A DNA stretch of 38,858 nt from Candidatus Vogelbacteria bacterium (GTDB taxonomy: Bacteria > Patescibacteriota > Minisyncoccia > Phycocordibacterales > XYD1-FULL-46-19). Both the position numbers and the translations under genes were made by a program. The first letter of the stretch is position 1; every line of letters begins with the position of its first letter. The stretch is taken from assembly GCA_016188295.1 (NCBI GenBank), contig JACPIA010000008.1, forward strand, positions 1-38,858, written 5' to 3'. Below, piece after piece: positions 1 to 6,588 of this stretch. The notes beneath the pieces are model-generated. The model saw only the letters and a program-made list of their open reading frames with translations, searched no databases and had not been told where the DNA came from.

Positions 1-146
1 ACCAAGAAGTACCATTTCTGCCTGACCTTTGGCGGGTATGTCGCTGTTTGATTTTTGTTTGCCATACGGGTGCGATTAAAGATGATTAACCTTTGTCACC
101 CCAATCTAGCAGGAATGTCACCTCATATGGTTAACTGTACATAAAC
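1..146. other. Window edge, no clear gene
   Basis: The first frame of the + strand is open from the window edge to a TGA at 49-51 and could be the last 16 codons of a gene that begins outside the window. Nothing in it is recognisable. From 52 to the promoter at 147 I see no gene, RNA or obvious repeat. Confidence 0.25.
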
Positions 147-176
147 TTGACTTTTAGATAGTTTATACGGTAAATT
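147..176 (+). promoter_or_regulatory. Probable sigma70-type promoter for the small peptide gene
   Basis: TTGACT at 147-152 is followed after 18 nt by TAAATT at 171-176. The -35 is good and the -10 is weak. It lies 35 nt upstream of the first small peptide ORF and would transcribe it and, by read-through, the hydrolase behind it. Confidence 0.45.
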
Positions 177-210
177 GATACACGGAGTGAGAGAAAGGAG
201 GTGAAACCAA

Positions 211-327
211 ATGGGTAAAGGTAACGTCAAAACCGGCGGTAACGGCGGCAACACTGGAGGTAGTGGACCTAAAAAATCCACTACCTTTTTGTTTAAGATA
301 AGGAGATTTTTCATGATAATATGGTAA
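211..327 (+). CDS. Gly/Asn-rich small peptide (38 aa), possible leader peptide
   Basis: This ORF is absent from the supplied track. It begins at an ATG 7 nt after AGAAAGGAGGTGA (194-206), which matches the whole usual 3' tail of 16S rRNA, so translation should be very strong. The product starts MGKGNVKTGGNGGNTGGSG, continues with a short basic stretch, and ends with hydrophobic and Arg residues (RRFFMIIW). The TAA at 325-327 overlaps the ATG (321) of the next gene. A terminator-like hairpin lies inside the ORF at codons 16-27, so the peptide may be a leader that controls read-through into the hydrolase, or a short secreted peptide. No family is recognised. The gene is inferred from its ribosome binding site. 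Confidence 0.5.
   Translation: MGKGNVKTGGNGGNTGGSGPKKSTTFLFKIRRFFMIIW
258..294 (+). terminator. Intrinsic terminator or attenuator inside the small ORF
   Basis: AGGTAGTGGA (258-267) pairs perfectly with TCCACTACCT (277-286) around a 9-nt loop and is followed by TTTTTGTTT. It is a canonical factor-independent terminator, but it lies within the peptide ORF and upstream of the hydrolase. That arrangement suggests translation-coupled attenuation. Confidence 0.7.
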
Positions 328-1766
328 ATATGCCAAACAAAACTAAAAGTAAAAAACAAACTAAGCATGCTTATTCTGTCTCTGAAATTAAAGAAATTTT
401 GGAGAAGCTTTTACCTGTCTGGGATCATTACAATTTAAACGAGGGTTACGGATTATTGTTTTTTGATAAAAATAAAGATATAGACCTTTCTCGAGGTTTT
501 ACCGTAGGAAGTGTTAATACAAACTCTCCTCAAAAAATCACTAGCAAAACATTTACTCGTTTTGCGTCGATATCTAAAATGTTTACTTCAATTCTAATTA
601 TGCAACTGGTAACAGATAAAAAGATAAAGTTTACAGACAGGGCGGTAAAATATATTCCCGAACTTCCTCCAAAAGCCAAATTTACTATTTGGGATTTACT
701 ACTTCATCAAGCACCGATTCAACGTGATGGCGGCACCTCATCTTGGTCAGAAGGATTTTGGAATGAAAGTATTTTACAAGACCTCACCAAAGACACAATG
801 ATTGATATTGGTGAAGCAAAGATGAAGTACTCAAATTTTGGCTATTCGCTCCTAGGGTTAATAATCGAGAGAGTGACTGGTAAGTCATACAAAAAGGTAG
901 TCAAAGAGAGGATATATGACAAACTTGGGATGAGGGAAACTTGGGCTGACGCTACTCTTGAATTTTTTAAGTATGTAACTCAAAAATACAATTGTCAGAG
1001 AGATGATGTTTATCAGCATATTGCAGGGGGAACAAGAACTTACCACTATGGTAAAATTAGAAGGCAAGTTATTGATCCAAAACTAACCTGGTGCGAGATG
1101 AAATCTTTTGCCCCGGCCGCTGGTATAGTCTCCACCCTTGCAGATATGAACATATTTGTTAGGGCCTTAATTAAAGGCCCTAAAATATTTAACATTAGCG
1201 AAGTTGTTTGGAAAAAATGTATTAAACCAATAATTAAAGTCGAAGGGGATGTCCTTGGAGCTGGATTTGAGATGGTTGAGCGGGATGGGTATAAACTCAT
1301 TGGTTTCTCTGGCGGGCATAATGGCATCACTTCTTTTTTATTGGTTGACCCTAAACAACAAGTTGGTGTTGTTATCTTTAACCAGCAACTTGATATTAGA
1401 GCCTATACCTATTTTGATATCGTTTTTAGTATCTTAAAATTGCTCCAAATAGATGGCCGCCTGAAAGGTAAAAAGACAAAAATTCCCAATAGTAAACTTA
1501 AAAGATTTGAGGGTTTATATGAAGATGAGTGGTCTATAGTTAATATTGTCAATATTCGTGGCCGATTAGTGTCATTTACCGCTGATAAAACCCCCAATTG
1601 GAGTAACCCAACTATTTTACAATCTATCTCCGGTAATATTTTTAGACAAGACGATACCGGAGCATACGGGAACAGAGGAGAAAAGGTCAAATTTGAAATA
1701 AAAGATGGTTGTATGTGTATGATTACTGGCGGGGAGATAATGAGGAGGGTTAAGATTACAAGCTAG
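321..1766 (+). CDS. Serine beta-lactamase-fold hydrolase (class C / PBP4*-like)
   Basis: This 481-aa protein has the three active-site elements of the serine beta-lactamase / DD-peptidase fold: S83-I-S-K86 (SxxK), Y170-S-N172 (YxN) and H333-N-G335 (in place of KTG). This set is usual in the broad 'beta-lactamase family' of esterases, DD-peptidases and D-amino-acid peptidases, so antibiotic resistance should not be assumed. The last ~110 residues look like the beta-rich C-terminal extension common in PBP4*/EstB-like members. I see no convincing signal peptide; the N-terminus is Lys-rich, suggesting a cytoplasmic enzyme or an unusual export route. The start is ATG 321 or ATG 330, and AAGGAG at 299-304 is rather distant, so coupling to the overlapping peptide ORF may help. 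It could act on a small peptide or on peptidoglycan fragments. Confidence 0.85.
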   Translation: MVNMPNKTKSKKQTKHAYSVSEIKEILEKLLPVWDHYNLNEGYGLLFFDKNKDIDLSRGFTVGSVNTNSPQKITSKTFTRFASISKMFTSILIMQLVTDKKIKFTDRAVKYIPELPPKAKFTIWDLLLHQAPIQRDGGTSSWSEGFWNESILQDLTKDTMIDIGEAKMKYSNFGYSLLGLIIERVTGKSYKKVVKERIYDKLGMRETWADATLEFFKYVTQKYNCQRDDVYQHIAGGTRTYHYGKIRRQVIDPKLTWCEMKSFAPAAGIVSTLADMNIFVRALIKGPKIFNISEVVWKKCIKPIIKVEGDVLGAGFEMVERDGYKLIGFSGGHNGITSFLLVDPKQQVGVVIFNQQLDIRAYTYFDIVFSILKLLQIDGRLKGKKTKIPNSKLKRFEGLYEDEWSIVNIVNIRGRLVSFTADKTPNWSNPTILQSISGNIFRQDDTGAYGNRGEKVKFEIKDGCMCMITGGEIMRRVKITS

Positions 1767-1783
1767 TAAACTAAAATTTCTCC

Positions 1784-1813
1784 TTGACTTTTGAGGGGAT
1801 TATATGCTATAAT
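1784..1813 (+). promoter_or_regulatory. Promoter (extended -10) for the membrane protein gene
   Basis: TTGACT at 1784-1789, an 18-nt spacer, and TATAAT at 1808-1813 preceded by TGC, which is an extended -10. This is one of the best promoter matches in the window. It starts a transcript about 65 nt before the GTG start at 1887. Confidence 0.75.
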
Positions 1814-1886
1814 AAAAAGTAGAAGTAGGGGAAGGACCTTAACTTAAAAAACCTTAAACTAGCCTTTGGGCAGAGGAGATGAGATT

Positions 1887-2477
1887 GTGTTTGACTGGAG
1901 AGTGATATTCGGTTTTACAGCCGGAGTAATTGCCTTTCTGGCTTGTGGACTGTACATCCTCTCCATTTTGAGAGGTAAGACAGCTCCGAGCAAGGCGACC
2001 TGGTGGATCTGGTCATTAGTCCAGATCATGCTGTCAATTACTTTTTGGCAGTCAGCCCGTGATAGTAACGCGATTTGGGTCTCCGTTGGTTATACCGCAG
2101 GTGCTATTGCAACCGCTTTCCTGACCATCAAGTATGGAGAGAGCGGTTGGGACAAGACAGACAAATACTGTCTACTGCTGTCTTTTGTTGCTATTGGAGT
2201 CTGGATCTCAACCAATGCTACCTTTGCTCTATTAGGCATCCTGTTAGCTGATATTTTAGGGGCAATCCCGACGGTTAAAAAAAGCTATCTGGAACCCTGG
2301 AAAGAAGATCTTCCAGCTTGGGGACTAGGATTTAGTAGTAACGTCATCAATATTTTTGTATTGGGATCACTTTGGAGACTTGATAGCCTCTACCCGATCT
2401 ACTTATTGTTGATGACGGGTATGGTAGTAATCGTGCTTTTCATAAGACGCAAATTTGTTGCTCCGCCGAAGGGTTGA
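1887..2477 (+). CDS. Multi-pass membrane protein, possible PQ-loop-like repeats
   Basis: The track opens this ORF at a TTG (1866), but GAGGAGA 7 nt before GTG 1887 makes 1887 the better start and gives 196 aa beginning (M)FDWRVIFGF. I count about six to seven hydrophobic segments. Two regions look alike: 'KTAPSKATWWIWSL' near residue 32 and 'KKSYLEPWKEDLPAWGLG' near residue 135. Both sit at the start of a helix and resemble the loop-Pro-Trp pattern of PQ-loop/SWEET-type transporters; this is only suggestive. It has its own promoter and terminator. The last 22 codons and the terminator are repeated at 6813-6903, which makes this gene the apparent anchor of a 4.4-kb insertion or duplication. 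Confidence 0.75.
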   Translation: MFDWRVIFGFTAGVIAFLACGLYILSILRGKTAPSKATWWIWSLVQIMLSITFWQSARDSNAIWVSVGYTAGAIATAFLTIKYGESGWDKTDKYCLLLSFVAIGVWISTNATFALLGILLADILGAIPTVKKSYLEPWKEDLPAWGLGFSSNVINIFVLGSLWRLDSLYPIYLLLMTGMVVIVLFIRRKFVAPPKG

Positions 2478-2501
2478 TATTTCACCCCTCGGTGGTTTTT
2501 T
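2410..2501 (+). repeat. Direct repeat copy 1 (3' end of membrane gene plus terminator)
   Basis: These 92 bp recur at 6813-6903 in the same orientation with two substitutions and one missing T. Identity begins abruptly inside the coding sequence (TGATGACGGGTATGGTAG) and ends in the T-run. Duplication of a gene 3' end is the usual scar of site-specific integration, or of a duplication followed by loss. Confidence 0.9.
2463..2501 (+). terminator. Intrinsic terminator, membrane protein gene
   Basis: CCGCCGAAGGGT (2463-2474) pairs with ACCCCTCGGTGG (2484-2495), with one G-T pair and one mismatch, followed by six T. The stop codon is inside the stem. A second copy of this hairpin at 6866-6903 is perfectly paired. 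Confidence 0.85.
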
Positions 2502-2591
2502 GTTTTTAAACCTTAGTTTTTAAGGTAGAAGTTCTATATTAATTAATATTTAGACATTTCGATGCTTTTTTGTTTTAATTAATCCACATAT

Positions 2592-3164
2592 ATGAAAAAG
2601 GGGGTTTTATACCTAATACCAGGTCTGGGGGAATCGACTAGACTAAAATCTTACCAATCTGTTATTAAACAGGCTAAACAGTTTGGCTTAATTGTCGTAC
2701 CAGTAAATATAAAGTGGCAAGACAACAAAACTATGGATAATTTTGTTTCTCAAGTTGATGCAAAAATTCCTGATCATATTACTAATGATTATATCTTAGG
2801 TTTTTCTTTCGGTGCTTATATTTCTGCCATTCTATCTGACAAAAAACAAGCCAAGGGATACATTTTTTGTTCCCTATCACCATATTTTAAGGACGATCTT
2901 AAATTTATACCAGTTCAAAGTAAGAAATATTTTGGACTAAAAATGATGAATAGTTTTAAAAAATATTCCTTTCCTAAAAAAATTACTGGTAAGGTGTGGT
3001 TTTTAATTGGGTCACAAGAATGGCCTTTAGCTATTAATCGGACAAAAGAATATGCCAAAAGTTTATCAGGGAATAGTACTATAAAAATAGTTAGTGATGC
3101 AGGACATGACTTATCCAACACAAAATATCTTCAAAAAATTGGGGGGATACTAAAAAAGCTCTAA
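2592..3164 (+). CDS. Alpha/beta hydrolase-like protein, paralogue 1
   Basis: This 190-aa protein starts MKKGVLYLIPGLGES, typical of the first strand and oxyanion loop of small alpha/beta hydrolases. The nucleophile elbow is G70-F-S72-F-G74 and the catalytic His is probably H172 (DAGHDLSN). The acid position is less clear, since 'LIGSQEW' replaces the common GxxD. There is no signal peptide, so it should act in the cytoplasm on a small ester, thioester or peptide. A second shorter relative lies at 4730-5212 and shares the MKK.LY.IPG.GE start and the GFS(F/L)GA elbow. It sits just inside the left direct repeat and converges with the ATP-grasp gene. The substrate is unknown. Confidence 0.75.
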   Translation: MKKGVLYLIPGLGESTRLKSYQSVIKQAKQFGLIVVPVNIKWQDNKTMDNFVSQVDAKIPDHITNDYILGFSFGAYISAILSDKKQAKGYIFCSLSPYFKDDLKFIPVQSKKYFGLKMMNSFKKYSFPKKITGKVWFLIGSQEWPLAINRTKEYAKSLSGNSTIKIVSDAGHDLSNTKYLQKIGGILKKL

Positions 3165-3172
3165 GGATTAAC

Positions 3173-4066
3173 CTAGAGCTTTGAAACTATGATTTGAGCC
3201 ATTTCTTTGCTATCTTTTTTATCTCCGAAACCAAACCAATCCCCACACGGATTTAAATCTACCAAAGTAAACTTACTATTTTGATCTAGTAAAAAATCCG
3301 CCGAACAGTAACTTAAACCAGTCTTGATGAGCAAAGTTTTGAGTCCCTTGACTACTTTTTGTGGTAAAGTATCTCTTTGCCAATTTAATTCAGAGGTACT
3401 CATCTGCACCTCGCGTAAACCTTTCCCACCTAATTCTTCAGTTTCTATACTATAAACCCACTCACGATTATCTACTAGTATAACTCTGAATTGCTTAATA
3501 GACTCTATTTCCGACTGCCACTGCCAAGGTAGAGACATCAAGTCTATGTCATCCAAACTTTTGCCAGTCAATAAAGTGAGAGCTGTTTCTTGGCCCGCGT
3601 CTACATTTAATGAAACGGAGAAAGGATGACCTAGGACTTTTCTATATGGCGTATCACTTTTTGCCCTGTCTCGAAATGAATTCACCGTCTTTGAAGGTAT
3701 TTGTAAGCCACAACTAGAAGCCAACTGATAAATAATAGGTTTTGTCTCTCCAAGCAAAATATTTTCATAAGTACCGGGAAAACACTTTACTTGCCTGAAA
3801 CAAAAGATGATGTCTCTCAAAAATACTTCTATCTTTTGCCTAAGCAAACCTGGATATTGGCATCCTTTAGGCAGTTTAACCAAGCAGTCTGTCCTCCATA
3901 ATCTAGAAAGGAAAATCGTGGAAGGCTTTAGTTCCAAACCGTTGTAGCGTAGATGTATACCGTTACAGTCAGACGATAACTCAAATTGAGTAATCTCGTC
4001 ATAATCCAGTGGGTTGAGAAGTAAGTAACTTTTCCCACTTTCAACAAGGACATCTTCCAAAAACAC
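3173..4066 (-). CDS. RiPP-type ATP-grasp peptide ligase (MvdC/MvdD-like)
   Basis: The protein resembles ATP-grasp ligases of graspetide (microviridin-like) and related RiPP pathways, which join Asp/Glu side chains to Ser/Thr/Lys of a precursor using ATP. Signs are 'NILLGETKPIIYQLA' and 'GLQIPSKTV' (central N.K..qLA...Gl.iP.T), 'KQFRVILVDNREWVYSIET' (conserved Arg strand), and 'YCSADFLLD' then 'LVDLNPCGDWFGF', the metal-binding D...NP.G.W end. The track starts it at a GTG (4066), but the same frame continues upstream through a TAG (4070-4072) to an ATG at 4114 coding MILVFASSLYDKEA, very like the first beta strand of this family. The gene therefore carries an amber codon at position 15; the true product is either a slightly short protein re-initiated at the GTG (AAGGA lies 10 nt before it), a read-through product, or a pseudogene. 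A precursor-like peptide lies just upstream in the same direction. Confidence 0.75.
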   Translation of the reverse strand: MFLEDVLVESGKSYLLLNPLDYDEITQFELSSDCNGIHLRYNGLELKPSTIFLSRLWRTDCLVKLPKGCQYPGLLRQKIEVFLRDIIFCFRQVKCFPGTYENILLGETKPIIYQLASSCGLQIPSKTVNSFRDRAKSDTPYRKVLGHPFSVSLNVDAGQETALTLLTGKSLDDIDLMSLPWQWQSEIESIKQFRVILVDNREWVYSIETEELGGKGLREVQMSTSELNWQRDTLPQKVVKGLKTLLIKTGLSYCSADFLLDQNSKFTLVDLNPCGDWFGFGDKKDSKEMAQIIVSKL

Positions 4067-4114
4067 AACCTATGCTTCCTTGTCATATAAAGAACTAGCG
4101 AATACAAGTATCAT
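4067..4114 (-). other. 5' segment of the ATP-grasp frame with an in-frame TAG
   Basis: ATG at 4114 opens MILVFASSLYDKEA, then TAG (4072-4070), then Val-Val-Phe-Leu continues in the same frame into the ATP-grasp ORF. CAGGAGTAGG precedes the ATG at a distance usable for translation initiation. The hydrophobic first strand ending in S-S is what family members have at their N-terminus, so this segment probably belonged to the gene. Confidence 0.7.
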
Positions 4115-4138
4115 GATATTCCTACTCCTGTTTTTAGT

Positions 4139-4170
4139 AATGGACGGCAGGAAATATCCTGCCGTCCATT
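4139..4170 (-). other. Strong intercistronic hairpin
   Basis: AATGGACGGCAGGA (4139-4152) pairs perfectly with TCCTGCCGTCCATT (4157-4170) around a 4-nt loop. It starts 5 nt after the stop of the precursor-like peptide and has no T-run. It is more likely a partial terminator or 3' stabiliser that lets the peptide mRNA outnumber that of the ligase, a common pattern between a precursor gene and its enzyme gene. Confidence 0.75.
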
Positions 4171-4175
4171 GATTT

Positions 4176-4280
4176 TTACCCGCAATGATGGACTGTAGGC
4201 CTAAGAGGCTCACCACCATTCGCGACTTCCGCGAGTTGGTTGAGTGTAAGTTCATGAACTGGTCTCTGTTGAGATGTCAT
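4176..4280 (-). CDS. Candidate RiPP precursor with double-glycine leader (34 aa)
   Basis: This ORF is absent from the track. The ATG at 4280 lies 7 nt after AGAAAGGAGGTG (4299-4288), a full match to the usual 16S rRNA tail. The product has an N-terminal part ending ELTLNQLAEVANGG, which fits the leader pattern ELxxxxLxxVxGG of double-glycine bacteriocin and RiPP precursors, and an 11-residue tail EPLRPTVHHCG that would be the core. The core has one Glu and one Thr, the residue types that graspetide ligases join, plus two His and a Cys near the C-terminus. The ATP-grasp gene follows on the same strand after a strong hairpin. Leader, size, translation signal and neighbour all agree; the chemistry is inferred. 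No dedicated transporter or C39 peptidase is seen in the window. Confidence 0.7.
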   Translation of the reverse strand: MTSQQRPVHELTLNQLAEVANGGEPLRPTVHHCG

Positions 4281-4287
4281 CAGATAC

Positions 4288-4329
4288 CACCTCCTTTCTG
4301 TGACAATACTATCATATTTAGTTATTATA
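4288..4329 (-). promoter_or_regulatory. Promoter -10 and full-length Shine-Dalgarno of the precursor
   Basis: On the minus strand, TGCTATAAT (extended -10; TATAAT at 4329-4324) is followed 24 nt later by AGAAAGGAGGTG (4299-4288). No good -35 is seen, as is usual with an extended -10. The same region also serves the divergent DUF397 gene. Confidence 0.6.
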
Positions 4330-4404
4330 GCATAGGACCACTTGCAAAATATGTTACTTTAGTGTATATTACGGAGCAGAATTGCATCTCGCAATATCGC
4401 AGTA

Positions 4405-4419
4405 CCTGACTGAATCAGG
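4405..4419. promoter_or_regulatory. Small palindrome upstream of the DUF397 gene
   Basis: CCTGACTGAATCAGG has 5-bp inverted arms around a 5-nt centre and lies about 27 nt before the DUF397 start, in the divergent intergenic region. It could be an operator. Evidence is only its symmetry. Confidence 0.3.
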
Positions 4420-4445
4420 CAACATTAAAGTAAGGAAACAAGGTT

Positions 4446-4655
4446 ATGAGTGAACCGCATCGTTTTGAGGTCAAGGATGAGGACTTCCAAAAGTCTTCAT
4501 GGTCAAAGAATAACCCGAAGACTTGCGTACTTGTCGCCAAAAAGCCAGAAGGCATTGCTCTCCGCGACAGCAAGGACCCGAGCAAAAGCACCCTTTTCTT
4601 CACCGCCGAGGAGTGGACGGCCTTCACCAAAGGCGTCAAGGACGGCGAGTTCTAG
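4446..4655 (+). CDS. DUF397 domain protein
   Basis: The 69-aa product is almost entirely one DUF397 domain: 'FQKSSWSKNNPKTCVLVA' (residues 14-31) matches the W.KSS.S...G.CVEVA opening, then 'GIALRDSKDPSKSTLFFT' and 'EEWTAFTKGVKDGEF' match the v.vRDSKdP.g..l.fs..eW.aF...vr.GEF end. DUF397 proteins are best known from Actinobacteria, where they usually pair with Xre-type helix-turn-helix regulators. No such partner is visible here. The gene is clearly richer in G and C than its neighbours, so it may have been acquired. It is divergent from the RiPP precursor and ends at a hairpin. A longer overlapping ORF in another frame (4450-4782) is a shadow. Confidence 0.9.
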   Translation: MSEPHRFEVKDEDFQKSSWSKNNPKTCVLVAKKPEGIALRDSKDPSKSTLFFTAEEWTAFTKGVKDGEF

Positions 4656-4681
4656 ACCAAACAGTCGTCGACCTTGCACAA

Positions 4682-4712
4682 AGGGCGAGCAGGATACACT
4701 CTTGCTTGCCCT
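4682..4712 (+). terminator. Hairpin after the DUF397 gene
   Basis: AGGGCGAGCAGGA and TCTTGCTTGCCCT form a 13-bp stem allowing two G-U pairs, with a 5-nt loop. The tail (AACTTATTGTAATTTTT) is only partly T-rich, so termination may be incomplete and the next hydrolase could be co-transcribed. Confidence 0.6.
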
Positions 4713-4729
4713 AACTTATTGTAATTTTT

Positions 4730-5212
4730 ATGAAAAAAACTTTATACATTATTCCAGGTTGGGGAGAATATTCTCGCTATAAGATATACCAGTCGCTTGC
4801 AGTGTTAGCTAAGAAAAAAGGCTATAGCGTGGTTTTTTATGATGTTGATTGGAATAAAAGTTTATCCTCCCAAATATTTCCTGTTAAAAAAAGTGATGTT
4901 ATTTTTGGCTTCTCATTGGGTGCAATTTTTGGCCATCTTATTGCCCAAAAATATGAGTGTAATAAATTAATACTCGCTTCAATGACTCCGCTATATTCTT
5001 TTAAAGACAAAAAAATAAAAAAACAACTTGTAGATTTACTAGGCAAAGTATTTATAGAGGATGTTGCTAAAAAACTAACTTCTAAACATTGGGCCAAAAA
5101 GCAGGTGATTATTTATGGTGACCAAGAGGATGAACCAGGAGATATTATAATTCCTCGCACTGGTCATCGTCTAAACGCAAGATATAACAAAACAATTATC
5201 GAATTGCTCTAG
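4730..5212 (+). CDS. Alpha/beta hydrolase-like protein, paralogue 2
   Basis: This 160-aa protein is a shorter relative of 2592-3164. It has MKKTLYIIPGWGEYSRY at the start, the nucleophile elbow G60-F-S62-L-G64, a probable acid at D131 (IIYGDQEDE) and a probable catalytic His H146 (PRTGHRLN), so the triad looks complete. No signal peptide or membrane segment is seen. The two paralogues lie on either side of the ATP-grasp/precursor pair and read in the same direction, which suggests one duplicated in place or that both serve the same locus. The substrate is unknown; roles such as hydrolysing an ester or activated intermediate are only speculation. Confidence 0.75.
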   Translation: MKKTLYIIPGWGEYSRYKIYQSLAVLAKKKGYSVVFYDVDWNKSLSSQIFPVKKSDVIFGFSLGAIFGHLIAQKYECNKLILASMTPLYSFKDKKIKKQLVDLLGKVFIEDVAKKLTSKHWAKKQVIIYGDQEDEPGDIIIPRTGHRLNARYNKTIIELL

Positions 5213-5277
5213 TTTTTGTATGGAATCATTCGGGCGAAAGACCAGTGAATGTTAAAGCGACGCCTTGCCTAAGGATC

Positions 5278-6507
5278 TTAAGTAGATAGAATATACGCTT
5301 TATTTATAGATAATAGATGAAGTACTGACTTGATGTCATTTAATGTTACATTTCTTATTTTTTTAGCGTAATCGTCTAATGTATTAAGTTGACCATTTAT
5401 TAATAAATCAAACCCATAACTAAAAGATATATTTTTTTGAGATGAATAGAAATTATACATAGCTTGGTTGATTATTTTGATCTTTAATTTTTCTAACCTG
5501 GATTCATCTATATTACTCAACCAACTATTAAAATAGTTTTTAACAAGTTCGCTGGCCTCTCTTGGATATTTAGTAGTAAGTCCGAAGTAATAAATTCCTG
5601 TATCGGTCAGTTTAATATTTCTTGAAATATAACTATAACTTAAGTTATTTTTTAAGCGCAATTCTTCAAATAATTTAGCTTGATACCCATCTCCTAAATA
5701 ACTACTAATTATATCTAAAGCGAATGATAGTCTATGATTACTTGGTATGGTTACAAATGAAAATCTTAGATCGGTGGGCAAGTCATTTGATTCAGATTTT
5801 ACATTATGTAGTTTTAAATTGTTTACTGGAACAGCTTGTGGGACAGAGGTTATAGAAGTCTTTGTTAGGGGTCTCACTATTTTTTCTAGTTTATTCATGA
5901 TAAACCTTTCTATTTCATCATTCTTAATATTTCCAACACAAATTACGGTAATTAATTCAGGTCTTACTACCTGATTATAAAATAATTTTATTTGATCAAT
6001 TTCAATCTCTTTTAAGGGGTAAGGATTCGGGTATGGAGGTGTAATTAACGCGCTGTTAGAAAAGATTTGTTGAATTAAATTTCTTTCCAACCATTTTATA
6101 TGGTTATTAATTTGCGAATTATATTCTGCCTCTAAAACCCTCTGTTCTTTATTTATAGCTTCTTGGGTTATATTTGGATTTAATATTTTATCAAATAATA
6201 AATCCAGCAATCTTTCCCAATTTTCAATCAAAGTCTCTCCATTTAGGGTAAGATATTCCATACTAGTTTGAGCATTAAATTTTCCTCCTATACTTTCTAA
6301 TACATCAGCCATATCCTTTTCCTGTGGATATTTTTTTGATCCAGCCATCAATAAATGCTCTAGTAAGTGGGTGTATTCTTTTTCTTCTTCCTTTTCATGA
6401 CGCCAACCAGATTTAATAAAAACATTGACATTTAGAATTTTAGAATCAGGTATGTTCTGGATAACTATCCGTGATCCATTTTTAGTAAGTTTAATTTGAG
6501 GTGTCAT
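5278..6507 (-). CDS. M16 family zinc metallopeptidase
   Basis: The 409-aa protein carries the inverted zinc motif H47-L-L-E50-H51 and, about 75 residues later, the third-ligand region 'NKEQRVLEAEYN' (E126/E128), so it should be an active M16B-type enzyme. The C-terminal half has the usual 'GYQAKLFEELRLKNNLSYSY' stretch seen in processing peptidases. There is no signal peptide, suggesting cytoplasmic peptide processing. M16 enzymes cut peptides in several RiPP-like pathways (for example PqqF-type processing). Here the gene follows a 23-codon acidic ORF and a terminator on the same strand, and lies in the same 4.4-kb direct-repeat interval as the ATP-grasp/precursor pair. M16B enzymes often work as pairs with an inactive partner; none is seen here. 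Confidence 0.9.
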   Translation of the reverse strand: MTPQIKLTKNGSRIVIQNIPDSKILNVNVFIKSGWRHEKEEEKEYTHLLEHLLMAGSKKYPQEKDMADVLESIGGKFNAQTSMEYLTLNGETLIENWERLLDLLFDKILNPNITQEAINKEQRVLEAEYNSQINNHIKWLERNLIQQIFSNSALITPPYPNPYPLKEIEIDQIKLFYNQVVRPELITVICVGNIKNDEIERFIMNKLEKIVRPLTKTSITSVPQAVPVNNLKLHNVKSESNDLPTDLRFSFVTIPSNHRLSFALDIISSYLGDGYQAKLFEELRLKNNLSYSYISRNIKLTDTGIYYFGLTTKYPREASELVKNYFNSWLSNIDESRLEKLKIKIINQAMYNFYSSQKNISFSYGFDLLINGQLNTLDDYAKKIRNVTLNDIKSVLHLLSINKAYILST

Positions 6508-6520
6508 TTCATTTTTTATG

Positions 6521-6566
6521 ATAAAAAATGAGGGAGAATTGAGGTCTTAATCTCTATCTCCCTCAT
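6521..6566 (-). terminator. Attenuator between the acidic peptide ORF and the peptidase
   Basis: On the minus strand ATGAGGGAGA (6566-6557) pairs perfectly with TCTCCCTCAT (6537-6528) across a 19-nt loop and is followed by TTTTTT-A-T. It ends about 15 nt before the peptidase start, so peptidase mRNA would arise by read-through. Confidence 0.7.
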
Positions 6567-6588
6567 CCTCTTCCGAGACCGTTAACCT

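Noticed and set aside
4450-4782. 110-aa Arg-rich ORF on the + strand
   Set aside because: It overlaps the DUF397 gene in another frame; DUF397 motifs are unambiguous in frame 4446, and the Arg-rich reading is a shadow of GC-rich codons.
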